10,023 nt of DNA from positions 1 through 10,023 of the forward strand of contig CAMYJN010000048.1 in the NCBI GenBank assembly GCA_947258625.1, in the 5' to 3' direction. Both the position numbers and the translations under genes were made by a program. The notes beneath the pieces were generated by a model. It worked only from the letters and a program-made list of their open reading frames with translations. It ran no database searches and was not told where the DNA came from. Positions 1 through 6,221 of the stretch are shown one piece after another. Each line of letters starts with the position of its first letter. The first letter of the stretch is position 1. The DNA comes from an uncultured Polyangiaceae bacterium (GTDB lineage: Bacteria > Myxococcota_A > Polyangia > Polyangiales > Houyiibacteriaceae).

Positions 1-2
1 CC

Positions 3-1724
3 CTAGAGCAGGCCCCTGCGGGTCTCGGCGCCGCCTTGCGCAACGCCGGATTCGAGAGCTTCACCGCCATTCAGCAGGCTATTTTGGACCCCGAGTTGGC
101 GGGCCGCGATTTGCGAATTTCGTCCCAGACGGGGTCCGGAAAAACGGTGGCCCTGGGGCTGCTCCTCGCCCCCTCTGTCGCGATCGCCGCTGCCATTGCG
201 CAACCAAAGAAGTCTCGCAAGTCCGCTCCCGCCGCACCCATGGCGCTGCTCATCGCCCCGACACGCGAGCTCGCGGGCCAGCTCGGGCGAGAGCTTCGCT
301 GGCTCTACCAACCGCTCGGGGCCCGTGTCCTCGTGGTGACCGGTGGCACCAGCGTGATGCAGGAGCGCTACCAGCTGTCCACCCTTCCCCAGGTCGTCAT
401 CGGCACGCCTGGTCGTCTTCTCGATCATCTGAAGGCCGGCGCCCTCACGCTCGAACGGCTCGAGACCATCGCGCTCGACGAAGCCGATGAGATGCTCGAT
501 ATGAACTTCGAGGAAGAGCTCGACGGCATCCTCGGCTTCGCGCCGGAGGCCCGTCGCACCCACTTGGTCTCGGCGACGTTTCCAGGCGAAGTAGTGCGGC
601 TCGCGGATCGGCTCCAGCAAGACGCTGTCTCGGTGCAAGGGACGGCTCTAGGCAAGGCGAACGCCGACATCGAACATCTCGTGATGCACGTCCGCCAAGC
701 CGATCGATTCAATGCCGCGATCAACGTCTTGCTCCGCTACCCGGAAGACAAGACCTTGCTCTTCGTACGAACGCGGACGGAAACGGTCCGACTTGCCGAT
801 GAGCTTTGCGCTGCCGGCCTCGCCGCGCGTGCGCTCAACGGCGAAATGACCCAACGCGAGCGAACCGCGACGTTCAGTCAGTTTCGAAACGGCGCCATTC
901 GCTACCTCGTCGCAACCGACGTCGCGGCGCGCGGCCTCGACGTGCAAGACATCGGCCGGGTCATTCAAGTGGATCTCCCCGACAACGCCGATGTATTCAC
1001 GCACCGGAGTGGACGCACCGGGCGGGCCGGACGGCGCGGCACCAACGTGCTGTTTGCGGCAGCGCGAGCCGAGCGTCGAGTCAAGAGCACGCTCCGTGCC
1101 GCACGCGTGGATGCCCGTCTGGTCCCCATTCCAACACCGGAAGAGATCATTGCGGCTGCCGACGAGCGGACTGGCGAACGCTTCCTTCGGGACCTCGCCA
1201 ATCAGACCGATGAGCCCAACAGCCAGACGAAGGATCTAGCCGAACGCCTGCTGGCAAAGCATTCGCCCGCCGAGCTCGTGGCCTGCCTTTTGAAACGAGA
1301 AACGGAGCGCAGCCAAGGCGCCCCAAAGCGCGTCCGAGACGATGCGAAACCCACGCGCCACGAGCGCAGCCCTCGAAAGGTTGGTCCAAAGGGGCAATCG
1401 CGGCAGCGACCGCAAGGCGATTTCATTACCTATCAAGTCAGCTGGGGCGGACAGGCGGGCGCCGATACGAGGAAGCTACTGGCGATGATCTGCCGGCGAG
1501 GCAACGTGTCGAGCGAGGTCGTTGGCGCCATTCGAGTCTCCCCGAAGAGCTCGACCGTGGACATCTCGGCGAGCGCGGCACAGCGCTTCGAGCGCGCAGT
1601 TGCCCGGCCCGACAAGCGAAACCCGCGGGCGCAATTCCGACGATGGGATCCAAGGGCAAAGGCAAAATCAAGCGCCGACGCGAAACGTCCGCGACACCGT
1701 TCTAGCAGCGCCCGCTGCGCCTGA
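3..1724 (+). CDS. DEAD-box ATP-dependent RNA helicase with DbpA-like RNA-binding tail, 5' end outside the window
   Basis: ATP-dependent RNA helicase that would remodel structured RNA in the cytoplasm (ribosome assembly, mRNA decay or cold adaptation are the usual roles). Residues are counted from the TTG at 36. The Q-motif region GFESFTAIQ is at 5-13, motif I QTGSGKT at 31-37, Ia PTRELA at 75-80, TPGR at 124-127, DEAD at 148-151, SAT at 179-181, TDVAARGLD at 294-302 and HRSGRTGR at 323-330, so both RecA-like lobes are complete. A charged linker (about 380-460) leads to a DbpA/CsdA-type RNA-binding domain at about 463-525 and a basic tail. The frame stays open from 36 back to position 3 and the upstream residues (LGAALRNAGF) fit the family's N-terminal helix, so TTG at 36 is probably not the start; the true start should lie a little left of the window. 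Convergent with the next gene, 24 bp away. Confidence 0.93.
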   Translation, partial: LEQAPAGLGAALRNAGFESFTAIQQAILDPELAGRDLRISSQTGSGKTVALGLLLAPSVAIAAAIAQPKKSRKSAPAAPMALLIAPTRELAGQLGRELRWLYQPLGARVLVVTGGTSVMQERYQLSTLPQVVIGTPGRLLDHLKAGALTLERLETIALDEADEMLDMNFEEELDGILGFAPEARRTHLVSATFPGEVVRLADRLQQDAVSVQGTALGKANADIEHLVMHVRQADRFNAAINVLLRYPEDKTLLFVRTRTETVRLADELCAAGLAARALNGEMTQRERTATFSQFRNGAIRYLVATDVAARGLDVQDIGRVIQVDLPDNADVFTHRSGRTGRAGRRGTNVLFAAARAERRVKSTLRAARVDARLVPIPTPEEIIAAADERTGERFLRDLANQTDEPNSQTKDLAERLLAKHSPAELVACLLKRETERSQGAPKRVRDDAKPTRHERSPRKVGPKGQSRQRPQGDFITYQVSWGGQAGADTRKLLAMICRRGNVSSEVVGAIRVSPKSSTVDISASAAQRFERAVARPDKRNPRAQFRRWDPRAKAKSSADAKRPRHRSSSARCA

Positions 1725-1747
1725 GCGCACGCGGCGACTAAACGCCG
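1705..1747. terminator. Two short hairpins at a convergent gene junction, possible bidirectional terminator
   Basis: Two perfect short inverted repeats sit where the helicase gene ends and the opposing gene ends. GCAGC (1705-1709) pairs with GCTGC (1714-1718) over a 4-nt loop, inside the last helicase codons. CGGCG (1732-1736) pairs with CGCCG (1743-1747) over a 6-nt loop, exactly in the 24-bp gap between the two stop codons. Neither is followed by a T-run, so this is not a canonical intrinsic terminator. In GC-rich DNA five-base stems also arise by chance. Confidence 0.25.
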
Positions 1748-1748
1748 A

Positions 1749-2243
1749 TCAGGCTCGAGCAGACCCGAACGGATTGGGCTTCCACATGCGAACGCCCAAC
1801 AGGAATGGAACGACCCAGTACGGCCCGTTGAAAGCCCAGAAGATCGCTGCGTTACCTGGCGGCGGCCCGATCCAGTACTCGTAGATCAAAAACTCGGTGC
1901 AGCCATGCAGCATCGCACCGACGTAGACGAGCGCCATGGGCCGGATCCAGTTCTTTCCCTTGATGAACGCGTAGACGAGCACGAGATAAAACGGCCCGTA
2001 GATCATCCCCGAAATACCGGTGTTCACCCGCACGTAGGGGTGATCGGCGAGAAAGAAATGGTCCTGCGCAATCTCGCCGTACCAGCGATTTGCGCGCGAC
2101 CAGAACGCATCTCCTTCGAGCAGCCCGAGCGCGTGCCAGGAGTCCGAGAAGAACGATGAAAATGCAAAGAACGAGAAGCAGAGCACGAAAAAGATGTCTT
2201 TCTTGCGTAAGCTCAGCGGGAGACCGGTACCTGATTCACTCAT
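1749..2243 (-). CDS. EXPERA/TMEM97-like four-helix integral membrane protein
   Basis: 164-aa membrane protein with four hydrophobic segments (about 17-34, 77-96, 102-123, 132-153). Its motif pattern matches what I recall of the EXPERA superfamily, especially eukaryotic TMEM97 (sigma-2 receptor). Helix 1 has FFSDSW with Asp34, then NRWYGEIAQD with Asp61, then YAFIKGKNWIRP at 91-102, then GPYWVVPFLL at 140-149. TMEM97 carries ligand-binding Asp residues in the equivalent FMD and FKD positions and the corresponding YAFLKG-WIR and PYLLIPF segments. Its helix-2 Glu appears to be Ser79 here. EXPERA proteins bind or isomerise sterols or handle neutral lipids; the ligand here is unknown. The frame is open for 55 more codons upstream, but that part overlaps the acyltransferase gene and is low-complexity Ser/Arg. 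The ATG at 2243 has a GGAG ribosome binding site and follows the upstream stop by one base. The assignment rests on remembered motifs, not an alignment. Confidence 0.7.
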   Translation of the reverse strand: MSESGTGLPLSLRKKDIFFVLCFSFFAFSSFFSDSWHALGLLEGDAFWSRANRWYGEIAQDHFFLADHPYVRVNTGISGMIYGPFYLVLVYAFIKGKNWIRPMALVYVGAMLHGCTEFLIYEYWIGPPPGNAAIFWAFNGPYWVVPFLLGVRMWKPNPFGSARA

Positions 2244-2244
2244 C

Positions 2245-3687
2245 TCAACTCCGGGTGGGGGTCGCTGCCGATTTCTGGTTGCTACAGGCTCGTGCCTGCG
2301 CGGCCGTGTGAAGCTCTTGGAACTGCTCGACGATGCCCTCGACGATGTTGTGAACGTCCGGCAGCGCGTCCCAATCCGAATTGAAGCCCCAGAAGACTTT
2401 GCCGGCATAGCTGAGCACGGCCAGCGCGAGCGCCTGATTCGGAAAGAGCGGCATCATCGGATAGATCGCCTGCATTTCGGAACCCAGGAAGTAGAGCGGC
2501 ATCGACGGGCCAGGGACGTTGCTGACGACGACGTTGAACGCACGGTTTCGGGTGGCCGAGCGACTGAGCTGAGCGAAGAAGCGACCACCGATTCGATCGG
2601 CAAGCCCCTCGAGCCAGGACACGCCGAGCGCCTGCTTGCTGTGCTTCAGCTCTTGGGTGGTCTCGACCACGCGTCGTAGGCGCGCAATGGGGTCACGTTC
2701 ACCGACCGGAAGCTGGGCCATGATCATCGCGACGCGATTGCCGAGATCTTTTTCTTTGTCTTTGCGCAGGTTCACCGGAATCAAGGTGCGGAAGTCGATG
2801 TTGTCGGTGGCAGTTCGGTGCTCGCGGAGATACTGACCCAGCGAACCTGCGGCGGTTGTCAGGACAACGTCGTTGATCGTCCCGCCGAGCCCGGCCCGCA
2901 CCTCCTTGATCTCGCGCATCGAAATGTCGGTCCAGTCGAAACGGCGATGCGGACCCACCTGGTCCGGATTGAACGGCGTCTTGGTCGCGGCTCGCCAACC
3001 CAACTTTGAGGCCTCCATCAAACCTTGGACGACGTCGCGCGCCTCCTGCAGAGCGTCGTTCGGCCGCCGAAGAGGCGCGAGCAGCTCAAATGGCGCTCGG
3101 ACTCGCCGAACCATCTCGGTTGCCACGAGCTCCGCACTCCGAGGTGCCGGACGTGGCTTCCACGGTTTCGGCCTACCCGTTCGCTCGAAGGGACGTCGGC
3201 CCAAAAGCGTCTGGATGATGCTCATGCCCGAGATGCCATCGGCCATGCAATGATGGACTTTCGTGACCAGGGCGAACCTGTCGTTCTCGAGGCCGTCGAC
3301 GACCCAGACTTCCCAGGGCGGCTTGTCGATGTCCAGCGGGAGCTCCAGCAAATACCCACAGACCCGCTTGAGGACGCGATCATCGGCGGGTTGCGGCAAG
3401 GCGATTTGCCGAACGTGATAGCGGACGTTGAAGTCTTCGTCGTCTACCCAAATCGGGTGGTCGAAGAGCGGGATTTTGATGAGACGCTGGCGATAGCGGG
3501 GAACCCTTTCGAAAGACCACTCGTAGTTGTTGAGGATCTGCTCGAAATCGAGCCCGCCGTCCTCGGTGCGCAGCGGGCCTGCCTCGAAGATCATGACTGC
3601 CGCTTCGTGCCAGTGCGTGTTCTTCTCCTCAAAACCAAGGAGTGAGGCGTCCAGAGCAGAAAGGCGATCGTAGAAGGTGTGCGACAT
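2245..3687 (-). CDS. Wax ester synthase / diacylglycerol O-acyltransferase (WS/DGAT family)
   Basis: 480-aa acyl-CoA-dependent O-acyltransferase of the Acinetobacter AtfA / mycobacterial Tgs family, a normal full length. It transfers an acyl group to fatty alcohols (wax esters) or diacylglycerol (triacylglycerol), usually at the inner face of the cytoplasmic membrane. The catalytic HHxxxDG motif is HHCMADG at 145-151, preceded by the PLD motif at 117-119. The second half has the ND motif at 272-273, PVNLR at 304-308, LGNRVAM at 315-321 and NVVVSNVPGP at 385-394. The start MSHTFYDRLSALDASLLGFE is the usual family N-terminus. The unrecognised 406-aa gene ends 27 bp upstream and the EXPERA-like gene begins one base after the stop, so the three are probably co-transcribed. 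The best purine-rich stretch upstream, GGGGAG (3707-3702), is 14 nt from the ATG, further than usual. Substrate choice (alcohol or diacylglycerol) cannot be read from sequence. Confidence 0.94.
   Translation of the reverse strand: MSHTFYDRLSALDASLLGFEEKNTHWHEAAVMIFEAGPLRTEDGGLDFEQILNNYEWSFERVPRYRQRLIKIPLFDHPIWVDDEDFNVRYHVRQIALPQPADDRVLKRVCGYLLELPLDIDKPPWEVWVVDGLENDRFALVTKVHHCMADGISGMSIIQTLLGRRPFERTGRPKPWKPRPAPRSAELVATEMVRRVRAPFELLAPLRRPNDALQEARDVVQGLMEASKLGWRAATKTPFNPDQVGPHRRFDWTDISMREIKEVRAGLGGTINDVVLTTAAGSLGQYLREHRTATDNIDFRTLIPVNLRKDKEKDLGNRVAMIMAQLPVGERDPIARLRRVVETTQELKHSKQALGVSWLEGLADRIGGRFFAQLSRSATRNRAFNVVVSNVPGPSMPLYFLGSEMQAIYPMMPLFPNQALALAVLSYAGKVFWGFNSDWDALPDVHNIVEGIVEQFQELHTAAQARACSNQKSAATPTRS
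2249..2252 (-). promoter_or_regulatory. Ribosome binding site that sets the start of the EXPERA-like gene
   Basis: GGAG on the - strand, five bases before the ATG at 2243. It is embedded in the last codons of the acyltransferase gene, whose TGA (2247-2245) is separated from the ATG by one base. This is one of the clearest Shine-Dalgarno sequences in the window. It supports both the short start and translational coupling of the two genes. Confidence 0.65.
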
Positions 3688-3714
3688 CAGCGGGGTTGCG
3701 ACTCCCCTGCTCTT

Positions 3715-4935
3715 CTACCCTTTGAAGGCTTCGGCCGACAACCCCCTTTTGCGTCTCGCTCCAAGCACTTTGCGCCGAAACTCCTGGATCACGGGAATCG
3801 GGTCGAGCCAAGCCGACGCATCGGCACGATCGTTATCATGCTCACACATCTCTCCGGCAAAGCCTTCCGGGATTTGGCTGAAGTGCTCGGAAGCATCGGC
3901 GTCTTCATCGAAGTAGTGATACTCGAAGCCCGGCACGAACAGGTCTTCGTCGGCAACCACATCGATGGTGCGAACCCCGAACGACGAGAGCTCCGTCGTC
4001 GTGGCTTGCGGCGGGATGATCCAAACGTGCTTGGGGCCTGCCACAATCAGATACTGCACCTTTCGATTGCGTGAGAGGATGCGGAAGCGCTGGAGATTGC
4101 CGCCGTACATCGCGCTTCTCAGCTCGCTGATCTCCAAGATGCCCTTTGAGAAGTCCGGCTCGAAGCCAGCGACGATCTTGAGCGAAGTCGGGTCGTTCTT
4201 GCGCGTGAACCACGCGATGCTTCGACCGCCGTTGATCAGGTTTCGGCGATCGGCCGCGGCCTTCCGTCGTGGCTCGGTGAAATCTCGATATGGCGCGGTG
4301 CGCGAGGCCGGCGCGCTTCGGAGCAGAAGGTAGAGGGCTTCCTCGTCGTTCAGGGCGTGTCGCGTCTTGCGGTTGAGCGTTTCGAGCGCGGTCTGCATTT
4401 CAAAAGGCAGATCCGTGGTCGACTCGACGCACTCCGTGACTTCATACCCGCCACGCGCCAGCACTTTCACGTCACCTTTGCCGATCCAGAAATCACCGTC
4501 GGTCGCGATGACGTGCGAGGCGGCGCGCCAGATCAGAGACAGATCTTTGTAAAAGATGCGCGGAAAGATCTCCGTCCGACCCGTCTTTCGGTGACGCTGT
4601 ACGACATAAGCGACGAAGAAACGCAGTGCGGGATTCTGCCGAACGTTGGTCAGAAAGAACCGATTATCGAAAAGCGAGATCTCATACTTGGGCGTGTACC
4701 CCGAAGACAGGAGCCCGATCGGGTCGTCTTTGGCTTCACCGGCTGGACGTAGCTTCGCGCCTGAATCGAGGAGCTTGTGGAACTCCTGTGCGACATGGCG
4801 AGGGGTCCGATCCGCGGGCGCGACGCTCGGGACGATGCGAGTAGGAATGGCTGAAGTCATGGCTGGTAGCGACGTAGCGTACTCAGGCCGCACAAACCAG
4901 GAATACCGGCCCTTGCGGTCAACGAGCGCCCGCAT
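3715..4935 (-). CDS. Uncharacterised 406-aa protein, first gene of the WS/DGAT string
   Basis: I do not recognise this protein and propose no function. It has no signal peptide and no convincing membrane helix, so it is probably cytoplasmic. Its first half holds a hydrophobic/aromatic stretch (ISLFDNRFF at 86-94, LRFFVAYVVQ at 104-113) and a region with alternating charge (about 120-170). The second half has a beta-rich pattern: SIAWFTRK at 239-246, LKIVAGFEPDF at 252-262, FRILSRNRKVQYLIVAG at 284-300, VWIIPP at 304-309. A markedly acidic segment (328-350, FDEDADASE) follows, then a basic C-terminal end (RRKVLGARRKR). No known catalytic motif stands out. The start is uncertain: ATG at 4935 is used here, but ATG at 4860 (residue 26) is equally plausible, since neither has a good ribosome binding site and the shorter form leaves more room for a divergent promoter. 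Length and codon pattern support a real gene. Confidence 0.8.
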   Translation of the reverse strand: MRALVDRKGRYSWFVRPEYATSLPAMTSAIPTRIVPSVAPADRTPRHVAQEFHKLLDSGAKLRPAGEAKDDPIGLLSSGYTPKYEISLFDNRFFLTNVRQNPALRFFVAYVVQRHRKTGRTEIFPRIFYKDLSLIWRAASHVIATDGDFWIGKGDVKVLARGGYEVTECVESTTDLPFEMQTALETLNRKTRHALNDEEALYLLLRSAPASRTAPYRDFTEPRRKAAADRRNLINGGRSIAWFTRKNDPTSLKIVAGFEPDFSKGILEISELRSAMYGGNLQRFRILSRNRKVQYLIVAGPKHVWIIPPQATTTELSSFGVRTIDVVADEDLFVPGFEYHYFDEDADASEHFSQIPEGFAGEMCEHDNDRADASAWLDPIPVIQEFRRKVLGARRKRGLSAEAFKG

Positions 4936-4985
4936 CGTTGGCCAGTTCTAGCGCGCAGGCTGACGACGGCCCAAGATAGTGGAAC
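4936..4985. promoter_or_regulatory. Divergent intergenic region, presumed promoter space for two opposing genes
   Basis: This 50-bp gap separates the 5' ends of the 406-aa gene (- strand) and the PQQ-type dehydrogenase gene (+ strand). At least one promoter for each direction should lie here or just inside the first codons of the neighbours. I could not identify a convincing -35/-10 pair or operator palindrome. If the 406-aa gene starts at 4860 instead, the region grows to 125 bp (4861-4985). The call rests on gene layout only. Confidence 0.35.
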
Positions 4986-6152
4986 ATGAACATGACCCCT
5001 CCGATGTCGCGCTGCCTTGCTCACGTCCTCCTCTCGCTATGCGTCCAGATCACGAGCTGCGGCGGTGATGGCTGCGATGCCGGAGGCTGCAGCGGCACCG
5101 GCGGACCGACCGACATCCGTCTAGAGGTCGAGGACTTCATCACCGGCCTCGAAAAACCATGGGACATCGCTTGGCTGCCCAACGGGACTGTCTTGCTGAC
5201 CGAGCGCCCCGGCCGTCTCAAGGTTTACGTCGACGGCGTCGGCGCGGCGCCGTTCGTCGTTGCACCCGACGACGTGGTTGCGCGGGGCGAAGGCGGCATG
5301 ATGGGGATCGAGGTCGACCCGGACTTCACCAACAATGGATACGTCTACGTATGCACTACGTCGAACGAGGGCGGCGACAACGATGTCCGATTGCTGCGGC
5401 TCACATTGCGCACCCCCGACGGAGGCGCCGTGGTCGCGCGCGAGGACATCGTCATCGGAATGCCCTACAGCACTGGACGGCACAGTGGCTGCCGGCCGCG
5501 CTTCGGGCCCGATGGGTGGCTGTGGGTTGGAACCGGCGACGCCGCAATCGGGACGAATCCGCAGGACGACGACTCGCTTGGCGGTAAAGTGCTCCGTGTC
5601 GGACGCGACGGCGCAGCCGCCCCCGACAACGCCCGCGGATTCCGATGGTTTTCAAACGGGCATCGCAACATCCAAGGGATGGCATTTCGATCCGACGGCA
5701 TCGGGATGTCCGCCGAGCACGGCCCATCGATCGACGACGAAATCAATCTGCTCGTGCCTGGCAACTTCGGCTGGGATCCGGTGCCCGGCTACAACGAGTC
5801 GGTTCCGATGACCGATCTCGAGAAGTTCCCAGATGCGGTACCCGCTGTCTGGTCGAGCGGCTCACCCACGCTCGCGCTGGCGGGCGCGACGTTCCTCGAA
5901 GGCAGTGCCTGGGGCAATTGGGATGGGGCCCTTGCGGTGGCCACCTTGAAGGCCGAGCACCTCCACATCTACTTCGTCGACGCCGGGGGCGAGGTGACCG
6001 GCGAAGAACGCGCCATCGAAAACCAAGGGCGCCTCCGCACCCCTCGCCAAGGCCCCGATGGCTTGCTCTACATCACCAACGATGGCGGGAGCGGTGACGG
6101 AAAAGTCCTGCGTGTCACACCGGTGCCCGCACCGAGCACTGACGAGCCGTGA
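4986..6152 (+). CDS. PQQ-dependent aldose/glucose dehydrogenase-type beta-propeller lipoprotein
   Basis: 388-aa secreted enzyme of the soluble glucose dehydrogenase / Asd family (GSDH fold), which oxidises aldose sugars to lactones using PQQ. Blade motifs include LEKPWDIAWLPNG at 55-67, LLTERPGRL at 70-78, GEGGMMGIEVDPDF at 101-114 and GPDGLLYITNDGG at 356-368. The predicted catalytic His is H166 in HSGCR, followed by FGPDGWLWVGTGD (173-185), matching the H-x-x-G-R...FGPDG pattern of this family. NGHRNIQGMAF (224-234) holds the PQQ-facing Arg227, and EHGPSIDDEINLLVPGNFGW (245-264) is another signature. The N-terminus has a hydrophobic stretch and a lipobox ITSC, so Cys25 is probably lipidated; Gly follows it, which favours the outer membrane. 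A Cys/Gly-rich linker (25-40) tethers the propeller. GGA at 4981 suits the ATG at 4992 better than the ATG at 4986, so the start may be two codons later. Substrate is inferred from family only. Confidence 0.88.
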   Translation: MNMTPPMSRCLAHVLLSLCVQITSCGGDGCDAGGCSGTGGPTDIRLEVEDFITGLEKPWDIAWLPNGTVLLTERPGRLKVYVDGVGAAPFVVAPDDVVARGEGGMMGIEVDPDFTNNGYVYVCTTSNEGGDNDVRLLRLTLRTPDGGAVVAREDIVIGMPYSTGRHSGCRPRFGPDGWLWVGTGDAAIGTNPQDDDSLGGKVLRVGRDGAAAPDNARGFRWFSNGHRNIQGMAFRSDGIGMSAEHGPSIDDEINLLVPGNFGWDPVPGYNESVPMTDLEKFPDAVPAVWSSGSPTLALAGATFLEGSAWGNWDGALAVATLKAEHLHIYFVDAGGEVTGEERAIENQGRLRTPRQGPDGLLYITNDGGSGDGKVLRVTPVPAPSTDEP

Positions 6153-6221
6153 GTGCCGCCTACTACGCAATAGCGGCCAGGGTCGACGCGCATTTGAAGG
6201 CGACCTGTTGAGCCAGTCGAC
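6153..6221. terminator. Convergent intergenic gap with inverted repeats, possible terminators
   Basis: This 69-bp gap lies between the 3' ends of the dehydrogenase gene (+) and the binding-protein gene (-). GCCGC (6155-6159) and GCGGC (6173-6177) form a 5-bp stem just after the + strand stop. GGTCGAC (6181-6187) and GTCGACC (6216-6222) form a 7-bp inverted repeat with a 28-nt spacer next to the - strand stop; GGTCG can alternatively pair with CGACC at 6201-6205. No T-run follows any of them, so intrinsic termination is only a guess from position. Confidence 0.3.

Noticed and set aside
3..638. Long - strand open frame (211 codons) opposite the helicase gene
   Set aside because: It runs antisense to a strongly conserved helicase region and has no recognisable motif; open antisense frames are common in GC-rich DNA.
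2244..2408. Extension of the EXPERA-like gene 55 codons upstream to an ATG at 2408
   Set aside because: The added part lies fully inside the WS/DGAT gene in another frame, is Ser/Arg-rich low-complexity sequence, and bypasses the well-placed GGAG and ATG at 2243.
2194..3645. Several + strand frames of 126-206 codons opposite the WS/DGAT gene
   Set aside because: They lie antisense to a gene with intact catalytic motifs and show no family features.
4986..6152. SMP-30/gluconolactonase or NHL-repeat protein as the identity of the lipoprotein gene
   Set aside because: The H-x-x-G-R...FGPDG, GHRNIQG and EHGP...DEIN motifs together point to the PQQ aldose dehydrogenase family.
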